Assembly (NCBI RefSeq): GCF_905404315.1
Contig: NC_066311.1
Span: 5,828,001 to 5,892,000 of the forward strand
Direction of reading: 5' to 3'
Source: Leptidea sinapis
Lineage: Eukaryota; Arthropoda; Insecta; Lepidoptera; Pieridae
Length of the DNA: 64,000 nt
The position numbers and the translations under genes are program-made. Positions 1 through 11,329 of this stretch are shown here, piece by piece (the first letter of the stretch is position 1; every line of letters starts with the position of its first letter). The notes beneath the pieces are model-generated. The model saw only the letters and a list, made by a program, of their open reading frames with translations. It was not told where the DNA came from and did no database searches.

Positions 1-320
1 TATTCGTCATTTTCGGATATAAAGCCATGAAATTTTCTATTCAGGCACTTAATATGAAGTCATTTATAAACATTTGTTTGAGCATTTTTGACCTTAACTT
101 AGACCTACATGGGGATGAAATAGGAGATTAAGGTTTGCAGGGAAATACTATTAAAGACACTGTCCACAATGACAAGGCATATCCGCTGTATCATAGAAGA
201 GCGCAGCGCTGGCAACGTAAAGAGCAGTTTGTGTATGTATTGTTTGCAAAGTATCCTAACAATTACAAATGCTGCCCATTTTGACTATTCCACGCAAACG
301 AAGTCACGGGTAAAAGCTAG
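1..320 (+). repeat. Family L repeat, degraded, Helitron-like 3' end
   Basis: The segment resembles 18490-18878 in its 'cacttaatatgaa' stretch and in its end, a short 'gaagtc-cggg-taaaagctag' motif closing with CTAG followed by T at 317-321. That CTAG|T end is the usual Helitron 3' border. No open frame is present. The left edge probably lies outside the window. Class is inferred; the repeat status rests on the second copy in this window. Confidence 0.4.
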
Positions 321-571
321 TAAGATATATAACACTCATAAATAATCAGTGCTTATGTATACAAAAATAACTCTAACGTAACATTAGATGAAGCAACGTT
401 TTATAACATAAAGTTTAAATTAGTAGCGACTCCGTACACTAGTTGAAAATATGCAAACAAGCATCATACGAGATAAACACGAACCCAGTTGTCAAAACTT
501 TGCAGGAAAATGTTAAAACACAGTTTTGTGTTAGCTGTTAATTTAAGTACGGGTACAGTATTCAGGCCAAT

Positions 572-835
572 TCAAAGTCAAAGTCAAATAAACTTTATTC
601 AAATAGACTTAAACTACTTTCTTCCTCGGCTTCTTTTAAATTACTGATTTAACCATATGTTCGCAAAAAGTTGAGCTCGCGAGAAGATCATATAAGAAAC
701 TCAACGTTTCAAACAAATATAGTATTTTACAATGGCTGTAATATAAATAATAAATTAGTTTATAAGGTGCTGCATCCAATATATGAGACGTGTTTAAATA
801 ATATGAATTGTTTCATGAAAAGTAATAAAGATTTT
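572..835 (-). repeat. Family E retroposon-like repeat
   Basis: One of about six copies in the window (also near 3800, 38817, 44165, 47630 and 48265). On the minus strand every copy ends in 'gaataaa-ttTATTTGACTTTGACTTTG', which looks like a retroposon 3' end with a short tail repeat, so the sense strand here is taken as minus. Conserved blocks include 'aacatacaagaaactcaac' and 'ggtgctgcatccaatat'. No coding capacity was recognised. Confidence 0.6.
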
Positions 836-2005
836 TTTTTTATTTAGTCCACAAAACTGACTACGCTTGTATGGATTGCAAAGTAGTAAAATATAAAAAA
901 AAAATCTATTTATCAATTGAGTCTACTGAATGTGGACGTGGCATGCATGATTAAGTGAAACAATAACTACAGCCCAACAAAACAAGCTTGATAAAAACAG
1001 GACTTATTCTAACAGCCAAAAAAAAGATTTACAGATTACTTACTTGCTAACTTATCTATGTACTTAATTTATTTTTTATTTTGGGTATATTGTCACAGAA
1101 GATATCTATAGTATTTCTGTAATAATTTGCAAAAAATTGCATACTATAAAACGGACTATGATCACCTAGTTTGGTTCTGCTTTCTGGCAAATTATATAAT
1201 TAAATGTATAAATATATATTATCGTATATTGGATGCGTCAACCTTCAGAGCTTGAACTCAATGTTTTAATTTTAATATTAGTTCATCGACTAAGTTAAGA
1301 TATCGATATATAATTGGTAATACTCCTTTCTTATCTCCATTTTGACATATTCAGACTAGCTGCTTCCTAGATTTCATTGATTCACAGTAACGCAACGATG
1401 AGTGGATATACAGGAGTGAACTAGTATTCGAACGTATTAAATGCTATAAGAGGAATAAAAGGCATTTATGAATTCTCTCTGATGTCAGTTCAACCATTAC
1501 TACCGGTCGCAAACATGTACGCTCTGAGAGAGAAGAAACGAAGCAATAAATTCTAGAAATTCTTTATCTTTTCTTATTTCATGACGCCGCGTAAGTGTCA
1601 CTCGGCAATAGCGGTCGTGCCATGTCTCCGCAAGTACAGTGGTTGTGAGGTTACGTCAATATTTACAATAACTAAAAAATGGATTGTAGTAACATATTTC
1701 TTGATAAGTCGAAACATATATAATTTCAGTATAACAACATTAAATTTAGTACAATTTCAATAAATTTTTATCAAGATAGTTTTGAAGCAAAAGATTATCA
1801 TCCTTCGTTCTTCTAATAGAATCTCTGAAGAAACACTAATTGGCGCAACAATATACAACTACTTCAAAAACAAAAAAAAAATTACAATATAAAACAAATT
1901 ATTACTAGAATTTCAAAACTTTGTAATATGTAGTTAAAATTATTGAAATGTGGGAGAGCACCAAGAATACTGGCAGCAATTCCGCGGTTTTAGTTTGGGA
2001 AGTGT
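836..2005. other. Intergenic AT-rich DNA, no gene seen
   Basis: No credible open frame or exon was found. A short piece of family E occurs at 1217-1265 ('atcgtatattggatgcgtc'). The 60-codon frame at 1581-1763 has no recognisable domain and no splice context and is treated as chance. Confidence 0.5.
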
Positions 2006-2009
2006 AGAT

Positions 2010-2690
2010 ATTTGAATCTCTCCTGCTGTCACTCCTAAGACCCTACATAGAGCTTAGGGAAGAACAGTTTGGATTCCGCGCTGAACACAGCACCACGCTC
2101 CAGCTGTCCAGGGTACTCCACACCCTCACCGCTTCTCTCAACAAACTTACTTACTTGAAAACCGTCGGTTTCAAGTAAGGGTAGACGATGCCATTTCAGC
2201 TTCCAAGATTATCTCTGCTCGCGTACCGCAGGGGAGCTGTCTGTCTCCCCTGTTGTACGCAAAATACACAAATGACATCCCGCTCGAACCGTCGCCGTCG
2301 GCTCTGTATCAGATGACGCGGCGTATATTACATCGTCACTCAACCTGACGCACGCCGCCGTGAAGATGCAGCGCCAGCTGGACACCCTGCCAGAATGGCT
2401 CAAGAAGTGGCGGCTATCGGTGAACGTGGGCAAAACCCAGGCGCTCGCGACCGGGAGTGTGCTCACTGAGAAGCATAGGTTGCAGCCAAACGGACAGGAC
2501 ATTTCGTGGTCCCCGACGGTAAAGTACCTCAGTGTCACCATCTACCGCCGGCTCAACATGTACTACTACTGTGACACAACACCCCCAATGACCCGCCCGT
2601 TTCAACGGGCGGCGAGTTATCCCTGCTGCAGGGGACGAAAAGTCCTGATCAGCATTCCCCCACCGCACGCATGTGGGCGCGGCGAGAGAA
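2010..2690 (+). pseudogene. Broken non-LTR retrotransposon reverse transcriptase
   Basis: Reading frames on the plus strand give typical LINE reverse-transcriptase pieces in order: EEQFGFRAEHSTT (about 2055-2095), then RVPQGSCLSPLLYA-YTNDIP (2222-2285), then DDAAYI (about 2316-2335) and LPEWLKKWRLSVNVGKTQA (2387-2443). The catalytic [FY]ADD box is destroyed: LY is followed by a frameshift before DDAA. The stretch normally between the 'EHSTT' and 'VPQGS' blocks, including the first catalytic Asp, is missing. The segment is GC-richer than its surroundings, consistent with a younger insertion. It is a dead jockey/R1-type fragment; the clade is inferred from motif style. Confidence 0.8.
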
Positions 2691-2699
2691 GATCACGAC

Positions 2700-3790
2700 G
2701 TGGTGAATATACGATTGGTGCGCCCCTATTAAGTGTTTTAATGTTAAAGTTAGTGGGATATTTTTGGGATTTGTACAATAATATCAGAACAGAAAATAGA
2801 CGGAAATAATGAATAATAATTATAAGTACGTAACACTGACGTGTCCATTCGGTGCAGCAACTATGAGCCCAATATGACTAATCTCAAATATGGTTAGCCA
2901 TGCTGCACCAACCGAAACCTTAGTAGACTTAGGTTGGCAATCCTATCTCGAACATCCAATCTGGAGTTCAAACCAAGAAGTTCCTGTTGGGTGTTGTGAC
3001 TTTAAAAAACAAATGAGCTACTTTTTAGTTTTAAGATGTCAAAACATCAACTCTTTAAACTTTGAGTTATTTACATTAGGTTTTATTCAGTGTTATTTAC
3101 TTCTTTAAGATCATTAAATAATAACACACACTACAGGAAATTAAATCTATCGTTCTAAAAAGTCTATCTATAAGATCTTTCGAAATGATTTATTTTCTTT
3201 TAATAAAACTTTATACTAACTCACGACTCGTCCGTGTACTAACTTATTTCGATAAACGGGGTCGATCATTTTTATGTACAGGGTATTTATAGATCTTCAA
3301 TGGAAACTATCTGAACTTTGAAGTTTGAAACTAAAACTGGACAGCTTACACAAAAGCCTCGATGAAATACAATAAAGTAGTCAGGTGGGCACTATAACGT
3401 AGTGTTTTTTATTTGAATTTAGCAAGTTTAATTAAATTCCCGGGAAATGTTTTGCCTGATTGATGAACAACAAAAATTACCCTTAACAAATAGGTAATTG
3501 AAATTTCCGTAGCGTTTCCATTTCGATCTATTTGTTTACAATGTAGAAACCTTTTGTTTCTTTTATTTAGGGAAAATAATGCATTTTCCTTATATCTCAA
3601 AATCACATGGTTCATTTTTCCACCAATCAGTTTTCGACACCAATCCCTGAGAGATCGTCCAATCATATTCGATTCAATGTTTCCACACGCACAATACAAT
3701 GAAGTGGCATATTACTTTATGCTTGCTGTGGAGGCCTTGCCCTGCTGGAGTTTCATATGCTTATCGAGCGAAGGTAACGATAGCGCTGAC
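2700..3790. other. Intergenic DNA with unassigned overlapping frames
   Basis: Open frames of about 100 codons occur on both strands at 3409-3699 (minus) and 3554-3874 (plus). They overlap each other, lack domains I recognise and have no flanking splice sites. Their right part runs into family E sequence. No gene is supported. Confidence 0.4.
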
Positions 3791-3799
3791 GCTTTCATT

Positions 3800-4275
3800 A
3801 CGACGAACGATGGCTTGTCCATACATCAAATTGTGATCGGGTGCTGCTTGTGGCGCCAAGACGACATGTTATAGTAAATAAATCATTGTATATTATGTTG
3901 ATGCAATTATTAATTATGACAGTACTTACGATCATCATGTTTACGAAGCATCTTTACACAAACAACGACCTTGAACTCTAAAGGTCGATGCATCCAATAT
4001 ACGATAATTTATATTTACATAGTTTACTCTTTATTACTTTTAATGAAATTATTAATTTAATTTAAACATGATTTATAGACTGGCAGCACCTTAAAAACTA
4101 ATTTATTTTGTTTATTACAACCATTGTAAAATACGCTATTTGATTGAAGAGTTGCCGTTGAGTTTCTTGTATGTTCTTCTCACGAGCTCAACTTCTTCCA
4201 AACATATGTATATATATGGTAGATTCAAAAGCGCTTAATGTAAGCCTAGTTGAATAAATTTTATTTGACTTTGAC
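3800..4275 (+). repeat. Family E repeat, opposite orientation
   Basis: Reverse complement of the 38817-39600 copy. It contains the 'gtgctgcttgtggcgcc' block (3840), the 'gatcatcatgtttacgaagc' block (3931), the 'cacgagctcaact' block (4172) and the terminal 'ttgaataaattttatttgac' tail at 4250-4275. Being in sense orientation here, it ends with AATAAA-like sequence and TTTGAC repeats. Confidence 0.6.
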
Positions 4276-4279
4276 TTTG

Positions 4280-4879
4280 AACTTGCAAGAATTGGTGCTA
4301 AAAGCACTCAACTTGGCCCTGAACCCTTCTGTCGTGTACCAAGAACTCTTGTTAAATCACAATGTTCACAAGAGAGCCATAAACTCTGGAGCAACATTCC
4401 AGGTTTAACCCATTTCAAAACATTAGACCCAGCCCCAATCCTAATCCTTCAATAAAAGGGCTGCGCGTAAGGCATATATTAGCAACGGGTTCCTTTTGAC
4501 GTAACAGATTACACAAGACGAAATAATGACCAGATCAATGTATAGAAGTTACTCCATTTTATATCAGAGAGCTCACAGAGGGGCTTTAGCACTACTAATT
4601 GTCTCCATAGTCTAAAGGTAAAGCGCTGGATTTAATCTCATTATCAATCGACTTAGTCTTCATACAAGTTTCAACTTTATCGCTAAGTCGATAAGTACCT
4701 ATAATAATAGCGCTGAAGCGCTGCATGGGACTATATTGAGTTTTTCGTTTACCGTTGTCATCAACGATATAACTCATATGATCAAACAGCTTAATGCAAT
4801 AAAATTCAGACAAATATTAATATTTTTTATTATCTGTTTATCTATACATATGTATAAGATATTTCCATGTATATAGTCA
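4280..4879. other. Intergenic DNA; possible weak retroelement remnant
   Basis: Positions 4330-4460 can be read as a short frame with RTLVKSQCSQESHKLWSNIP, reminiscent of LINE C-termini where 'LWN-LP' precedes the 3' UTR. It is too short and degraded to classify. The minus frame at 4595-4813 shows no domain. Confidence 0.3.
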
Positions 4880-5042
4880 CTCATCACGATATCTCTGGAA
4901 CAATAAGGCGTAGAGACTTGAAATTTGGTAGGAATAATCCTTTCGCCGAGTAGAGGTCAGCTAAGAACGGATTTTACGAAATTCCACCCCCACCGAGTTT
5001 TTTTTTTATAATGAACAGAACAACGTCTGTCGGGTCAGCTAG
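4880..5042 (+). mobile_element. Helitron-like 3' end (family G type)
   Basis: Ends with 'acaacgtctgtcgggtcag' and CTAG|T at 5042, the same 3' terminus as copies at 15258-15586 and 37346-37720. The body differs from those copies ('ggcgtagagacttgaaattt'), so this may be a related subfamily sharing only the terminus. Non-autonomous; no helicase or Rep coding is visible. Confidence 0.5.
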
Positions 5043-5044
5043 TT

Positions 5045-5850
5045 TATTATATAATTATAAAAATTCTGAGGAAATACAAATCTAAACTATCTAAAAAAGA
5101 AAAAAATATATATTTCACAAAACAGCAATAATTAATATGATTAATATTTAGAATACTTAATATGATTACGTGTGTAGTTAAAATAATTACTATGTGGAAT
5201 TCTACCAATAATACTGGCAGCATTTACGGGTTCGATAACTCGGCTGATCCGTAGCTCAATTGGGATGCATAGATAGTAAAATTTTATATTCTGCTTTTGG
5301 GCCCCAATGGCCTACCAGAATTTATTGTGTATCAAATCAACACATCAAGTTAAAACTAAATGTGTTTCCTACGAAAATTCACTTTTACATTTCAGACATC
5401 CTTTACGGCAGCGCTAGAGTAAATTCAGTTAAGATAAACTACACGCGAGTTAATTAGTTCTTACAAGTGTTTTACTCAAAGTTTTCTTGAGTCGGATAAT
5501 TTTTAATCAGTTTGAATTTAGCATGTGATGACATTTCGTCTTGCAATTTATTTGGGTTTGTGTGAATATGTCGTTGGAGCTAAACTTGTTAAAATACGTT
5601 AAGACTGTATGCTGTGAGGCTGCGGGGTGTACAGAATATATTTACATGACAAATATGTAAATTACTTTGACAATATCTTGAGTTTGAATCTCTTTTAAAT
5701 TAATATAATATTCATTATTCCTTATAGACTTTGGTATTGAATATCAGCTGTTTTTTTTTTAATTATGTGGTCGATATCGAGCCTACTATATCTATGATGA
5801 CAACTATTCTTAATTTGTATATTTTTTAATTGTGTGTTTTCTTTGCATAG
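5045..5850. other. Intergenic or intronic AT-rich DNA
   Basis: No coding segment or repeat with a second copy in the window was recognised. The 65-codon plus frame at 5260-5457 has no recognisable features. Confidence 0.35.
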
Positions 5851-5879
5851 ATTTAATGAAAATTTGTAAATGAAGCTGT

Positions 5880-6119
5880 TAATATTAATTTAAAAGAACG
5901 AGTTTTCTTCTTATTTAATTCAATATTTCCCAATCGTCGGTCAATTGTAAATTTATCTGGCGGTATGGCAATGCACCTGCCAAGTCGAGCAAAAACAAGC
6001 GGCTCGGCCGTACCATCCTTTTCTCGAAGCTTTACAGGCCATTTTCGAACGCCTATAATTTCGTTGTGGATTGGAATTAGAATCGACGTTAAATCATCAC
6101 GGTATAGTTCAAATTTCAT
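5880..6119 (-). CDS. Unassigned minus-strand frame, possible exon
   Basis: An open minus-strand frame with balanced composition; it includes REKDGTAEPLVFARLGRC and PPDKFTIDRRLGNIEL. I do not recognise the family. An in-frame stop lies directly before its ATG at 6119, so the ATG could be a true start. Alternatively the segment may begin at a 3' splice site near 6051 (ATTATAG followed by GCGTTCG on the minus strand). In that case it would join in phase with the exon at 6571-6695: both sides are phase 1, rebuilding a Gly codon. The polypyrimidine tract there is poor and no clear downstream donor was chosen, so joining is speculative. It could also be a relic. Confidence 0.3.
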
Positions 6120-6570
6120 TCAATTTGAACCTTAAGTTTAAGAATTAAAACTTGTCAAAGTTTCTTAATTGGGCACTCACTTACTGACTGACTGACTACT
6201 AGTACTCTTAGCAGACATACAATTTAGAATACTCTTAGTATTAGTTTTTAGCGTATAAATCAAGGAAAAACTAAAATATTTTGCAATTTCGGTCCAGTTT
6301 TCAAGATTGGCCAACTGTATGAATATCTTACTAATAATGTAAGTCCTATGCTATAAGATGTTGTTAGGTTTGCTAATTATGTAATAACTTAATTGAGAAG
6401 GCCCTTATGTAGAGACTGAATAAATTTTCAGACTTGATATTACATGGATCTCACATTTTTTTACTGAAAGAAAACTAGAAGAACTGAGTTGTCTGACTTG
6501 GTTTTTTCTACAAGTATTTTTTTTCTGATGGCATAACTTTGACATTAAAAATAAATTATTTTACACTCAC

Positions 6571-6695
6571 CTCTAGTAACTTTGAAAGTTTTTTCAAGTC
6601 TATCTATTGATGTTATTATTCGGCCTAATTCCAATAGAAATTTACAATAAACCATGATTGTATCGTTCAGTCCTGATTGCGCGTGTGTTATTGCC
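6571..6695 (-). CDS. Probable internal coding exon of an unidentified gene
   Basis: Read on the minus strand, the segment is bounded by CCTATTCAG (3' splice site, AG at 6696-6697) and GTGAGTGTAA (5' splice site, GT at 6569-6570). The 125 nt are open in one frame: one base closing a codon, 41 codons, then one base (entry phase 2, exit phase 1). The peptide includes HAQSGLNDTIMVYCKFLLEL and RIITSIDRLEKTFKVTR, predicted mainly helical, with ordinary composition. I cannot name the protein. A LINE fragment (6760-7320) sits 65 bp away in the putative upstream intron. It may belong with the minus-strand first exon at 20533-20664, but a further exon would be needed because the phases (0 versus 2) do not match. 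Confidence 0.5.
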
Positions 6696-6759
6696 CTGAA
6701 TAGGATTATTTTAATATTAAAGCAACCTCGATTTCCGCGCATAATAATCTTTTAATTTA

Positions 6760-7320
6760 ATTCTAGATGTTTGGAAAATTATTCAAACATACAAATAAAT
6801 ATATCCGTAATGATAGCTATGAGAATAGATTAAATACATTTCAAATGAGGTCTCTGCGAATACGTAGAAATGCTTCACAATTGCTGTGTTTACATAAACT
6901 TTTAAGCTATGATATGGACTGTCCTTCACTTTTATCACAAATCGGTTTGCATGTGCCTGCCTTCAATTGTCGGCTTAGTACTTATTCCCCAATGCACATT
7001 AAATTCCACCACAGTAATTATGGCATAAACTCTCCTCTACAGCTAATGTTACAATTATATAATTGTATTTTTAATATAGATGAAAACACTGATATCTTTT
7101 TTTCAAACTTACTTAATTTTAAAAAACAAATTTATATTGCTCTCCAAAATTTATAGATTTTAGATTTTCAAATATTACATGTATTTCTTATAGTAATGTT
7201 GTGCCTACCTATAATTTAAGTACATTTAATCTATTTTATTATATTTTTTTAATTCTTAGTGCATAAGTTAATAAATTGTATTTAGTTGGTAAGCCTCTAT
7301 GAATAAATAAATAAATAAAA
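6760..7320 (+). mobile_element. 5'-truncated non-LTR retrotransposon 3' end
   Basis: A 129-codon frame (6767-7156) matches the C-terminal region typical of jockey/CR1-type LINE proteins: a basic 'RIRRNASQLLCLHKLL' helix, then 'CPSLLSQIGLHVPA', ending in a 'DIFFSNLLNFKKQI' block just before the stop. A short 3' UTR follows, ending in a (TAAA)n tail at 7301-7319. The catalytic domains are absent because of 5' truncation. Clade is inferred. Confidence 0.8.
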
Positions 7321-7326
7321 TTTGAA

Positions 7327-7625
7327 AACAAAATAATATGAACGAAGCGGGACTCGAACCCATGATCTCTGTTTATCGAATGATGAACCGTTCGAGTGAC
7401 AATGAAGATCTTTTATGCTTTGTTCAACTCTCAGGTTGTAGCTTCATCTACAGGATCTACTTTACAGTTGATAACCTGCTCAACCTCAATATTTGCATAT
7501 TAGGAAATTGACTTAAGCTGTCGCTCTAGTATATCTAAACAAGGGATTCGAGTCCCGCATCGTTCATAAAATCTTGTTTTCAAATTTTATTTGTGTATGT
7601 ATCCTAGAAGTGAGGGTTATCACTT
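7327..7625. repeat. Family D tRNA-like foldback element
   Basis: Left arm starts 'gaacgaagcgggactcgaac' (degenerate minus-strand tRNA-like T arm). The central block is 'caggatctactttacagttg', and the right arm ends 'gattcgagtcccgcatcgtt' at about 7543-7563. Arms are inverted relative to each other. Much of the right tRNA-like arm is deleted, leaving only the T-arm/acceptor part. See 43119-43519 for the intact copy. Confidence 0.65.
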
Positions 7626-7814
7626 TAAAAACACAACAAATTGTGTAAATTATTCAAAATTTATTTGGAGCTATTAATCCGTTACTAAACCAAATCCATT
7701 AGGATTGATTTATAGTTTTTAAGCAATTTTAAAATTTTATGTTAATATAATGACGGTTGTATGCATCGAAGTCTAGTCTAGATATTGCATGCCACCATGA
7801 AATAATTACTTTTC

Positions 7815-8110
7815 TTATGAAAATAAGGGATGAGACGAACAGGACGTTCAGCTGATGGTAATTGATACGCCCTGCCCATTACAATGCAGTGCCGCTCAGG
7901 ATTCTTGACCCAAAAATTCTAAGCGGCACTACAATTGCGCTCGTAGCCGTAAGATTTCATGTCTCATTTGCCCAGTAATTTCACTAGCTACAGCGCCCTT
8001 CAGACCGAAACACAGTAATGCTTGCACATTACTGCTTCACGACAGAAAAAGGCGCTGTTGTGGTACCCATAATCTAGCCGGCATTCTGTACAAAGGAACC
8101 TCCGACTGGT
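7815..8110 (-). repeat. Family A structured poly(A)-ended repeat
   Basis: Nearly full copy. Landmarks on the plus strand: 'aaataagggatgagacgaac', 'cgccctgcccattacaatg', 'gtgccgctcag', 'agcggcactacaattgcgc', 'cccagtaatttcactagc', 'cccttcagaccgaaacac', 'cataatctagccggcat'. In other copies the T-rich left end is longer, so on the minus strand the element ends in an A-run. Copies vary at the other end, as 5'-truncated retroposons do. No protein is encoded. Confidence 0.75.
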
Positions 8111-8429
8111 AAACTTAAAATTTTATAGAAATAAGCCGCAGCTCACATAACCTTGCAGTTTCAGAGGATACACAGGAGCGTTGTCGGCTTGTAGCTTTCT
8201 TAAGCAACGCAGTATCGTCCTTTAAACACCGCACAACTAAGCTCTTTCCATAGTTTGTTGATACGGGGTCCAAAGTTCTTTGAACAGTAGCACGCACATT
8301 GAAATACACTTTTCTATAAGTAGGTTAATTGGAATTTGAGTAACGCCCAGCTAACTTTAACAAGCGCACTGTGGGAGAATGACGTACATACAAAAGGGAA
8401 GGATGATTTTTTTATATAAGAGGAGAAAC

Positions 8430-8685
8430 ACCAGTGGGAGGCTTTTTTGCACAAGATGCTGGCTAGATTATGGGTACACAACATTGTTTTTCGGTCTGAA
8501 GGGCGGCGTAGCTGGTGAAATTACTGGACAAATGAGACTTGACATCTTATGTCTCAAGGTGACGAGCGCAATTGTATTACCGCTTATACCTACAACAATC
8601 CTGAGCGGCACTGCATTGTAATGGGCACGGCGTATCAATTACCATCAACTGAACTTCGTGTCATCCCTTATTTTCATAGAAAAGA
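8430..8685 (+). repeat. Family A repeat, opposite orientation to 7815-8110
   Basis: Starts 'caccagtgggaggc', includes 'ggctagattatgggtac' and 'cggtctgaaggg', and ends 'cttattttcata'. Together with 7815-8110 it forms an inverted pair about 320 bp apart. The short frames here (8379-8621, 8549-8758) are read-through of the repeat and not genes. Confidence 0.75.
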
Positions 8686-8749
8686 GGATCATTGCCGAAC
8701 TTATAAAGCATCGAACAAATGTACATATAAACAATTTTTTATTTTTTTA

Positions 8750-8985
8750 AATTTATGAACGATACGGGACTCAACTCTAACATACAAATATTGAGGTTGA
8801 GCAAGTTATCAACTGTAAAGTAGATCCTGTAGATGAAGCCACAACCTGACAGTTGAGCAAGACATACAAGATCTATCAACGGTACGTCACTCGAGCTGTT
8901 GGCTCAGTGGAAAGAGTGGTCGCACGGTACGCGAGAGGTCGCGGATTCGAGTCCCGTATCGTTCATAAATTTTGTTTTTACCGAC
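8750..8985 (+). repeat. Family D element with plus-strand tRNA-like arm
   Basis: The right arm at 8893-8964 keeps tRNA-like features: an A box 'TTGGCTCAGTGG', an anticodon-type stem TCGC/GCGA around loop ACGGTAC, and a B box 'GATTCGAGTCCC'. The left arm is reduced to 'atgaacgatacgggactcaa' because its tRNA-like body is deleted. The centre is inverted relative to the copy at 7327-7625. Confidence 0.65.
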
Positions 8986-9574
8986 GTCTAAAATTGAGTT
9001 TATATTTTTCTATTACAAAACAGTGTTTAGCTTGTGTTTAACTAAAATGTCATTAAGAATGGAACGCAATTTTTGTCAGCTTTCATCAATCTGTCATCAT
9101 AATATAATCTTATTCTTCCATATGAATATGATCTATCCGTTAGACTCACCTTAGACAAGCTTTAACTCGTGTTTATATAAGCAATGTCTAAAGATAGTTG
9201 AACGCTAAACAACAGAAAGACACCGATTTGTTATAGAAGTTTTTGAAAACAGGTGTTCAACACATGTTTAACTTTTTTGTTATAACGCAGTAAATTTTCA
9301 AAAAGCATCATCATTTCAATATTAAATCTTGGTTTAATCTCATTAGTTTACAACAGCCTCTGTCGCAATGCAGAAATACAGGCAACAGTGTGTTCTACTT
9401 AAAAGGGTATTGTCGAGGTAGGAAATATGCTACGCTTTTTTTTTGTTCGACAGAAGTATCGGTTAGTAAATTTTTATGTATTACGCAATTATGTACTTTT
9501 GATAATATTTCATCTGTTCTAGGACCCTTTTAGGAATAGGTATAAATGCACAAAATGTATATTTTTTCATTAAT

Positions 9575-9765
9575 TAAATTTGAAAACAAAATTTATGAAC
9601 GATGCGGGACTCGAACTCGCGACTTCTCGCGTTCCGTGCGACCTCGCTTTACACTGAACCATTCGAGTATCGTTGATAAATCTTGTATGTCTAGTTCAAT
9701 TTTCAGGTTGTGGAGTCACGCATCGTTCTTAAATTCTGTTTTCAAATTTAATTTTTATTTTTTTT
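9575..9765 (-). repeat. Family D element, short form
   Basis: Bounded by inverted 'tttgaaaacaaaa' (9579) and 'ctgttttcaaattta' (about 9737). The left arm contains a minus-strand tRNA-like unit: 'gggactcgaactcgcgac' is the T arm, and 'ctcgcgttccgtgcga' gives anticodon loop ACGGAAC on the minus strand. The centre is largely deleted. Confidence 0.65.
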
Positions 9766-9784
9766 TGCATCACTTAACGTAATA

Positions 9785-9985
9785 TTGTTTTAAAAATAAT
9801 TTGTTAAAAGATGAAGCTGTAAATGTTAGTTTAAAACAGTGCCAGTGAGTTTCTTGTAACTTTTCATTAAAACTCAACCTTTTCCGAATTTATTATTTAT
9901 CGTGAAAAATAAATCTTTTGACATGAGTGTCATTTCTTTGACTCACATGAATAATAAAGTGATTTTGATTTGATTTAATAATAAT
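9785..9985 (+). repeat. Family P retroposon-like 3' end
   Basis: Shares 'cagtgagtttcttg' and a 3' end 'catgaataataaagtgatttt' followed by TGATTTGATTT with the copy at 50690-51040. An internal part also matches 19900-20215. The AATAAA-type end plus a short tail repeat suggests a LINE or SINE 3' end. No coding sequence was recognised. Confidence 0.5.
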
Positions 9986-9989
9986 ATAG

Positions 9990-11325
9990 ATATAAGTTGA
10001 TATTATAAGTGACATAGCCTCATTAAATATGTCTCATTACTGAGATGACATACAGATAACCAGCGTCTTAGTAGTGATTTAGTATTAATCGGAACCGTGA
10101 ATGTGATACAACACGAAAATATGGTGTATCTAGTTATGGAAATTCGACCACAGCCTGCAACTAAATTTAAAAAACTACTTTTTAAATATGACTTCAAAAA
10201 CCATAAAGTATAAAATAACTTAATATATAAAGATTTAATTTAATACACCTCTTCTGCACACCTTATACCTTTAACATTTTAAAAATGCTATTATTTGTAT
10301 GTGCTATCTATTGATAGGTTTTAAGTCGGTGCCAAGAAATAAACAAAATAAAAAATTAATATTATGAACAGCTTACTTAATGTAACTATCAACGACGTCT
10401 GCCCGCGCGTGTCTACCCGCTTGGGTTGTTCTAGACGTAGCTATCCCGCTCAAAGTCACGCGTGGCGAGTGTAGGTACCTACTATAACATTTAGCTTGAC
10501 ACTGACTTCCTTCCAACGTTACACGTTTAATCATATTGGATTACAATGTTTCCAGTGAAAAAATAAAGAGCTATTGCTTATTTCAAAAACAAAATGGTAC
10601 CCGTTTCAGGAGACATTTTCGAGATCTCTTGGCATAAATATTATTCAATGTTTGATTGGACTCCACTTAATCTTATAAGTGGAATTACTTATTTTAGCTT
10701 TCAAATATTTTATTTTAATAACATAAGCCTTTAAAGGCCGCTTTTAGAGTGGTGATCTGTGATTCTTCTTTATTTTTATAATATGTTGCTAATTTTAGTT
10801 TATGTATTAAAACAATAAAATAATTATACAAATACAACATATTCCATAAAATTATCTAAAACAAAAGTCTTCTAAACAGTCATATGAAAATAGAAAAGAA
10901 AATAACAAAGCAATTGACATGCAGTGACTCTGAACATTGTTTTTCCTATCATAAAAGGAAAATCTCCTGAAATAACTCCAAAAGTAGTATCTTAAATAGG
11001 AGGGAAACTCGAAAACGATTTCCACCAACGCCCGAATTTACCGGAAAATGAGATACAAACCTAAAAAATACCCGTCCTTTTTGATAAGATTTAAGTAATG
11101 ATAACTAAGACCGTTTGCGGTTTACCCACGCCCGAACCCTTTGTATAATTCTAACTCGATTTGGGCCTTACATTCCGTATTGATTGTAGCTCAAGCAGAA
11201 ATCTTTTGTTACTAATAAGTAAGATAATATGCTATGTATAATAAACACTTAACATTTCCGTGGCAATGATTCCATTGTTTCTTTATTATTCAAGCCTATG
11301 CAATTTCTTATGATGTACTTTATCA
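9990..11325. other. Intergenic or intronic DNA, no gene seen
   Basis: The minus frame at 10003-10197 has no domain or splice context. A GC-richer patch at 10385-10480 and a low-repeat stretch at 10940-11200 stand out from the surrounding repeats. I see no second copy in the window, so they may be unique sequence. Confidence 0.35.
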
Positions 11326-11329
11326 CCAA

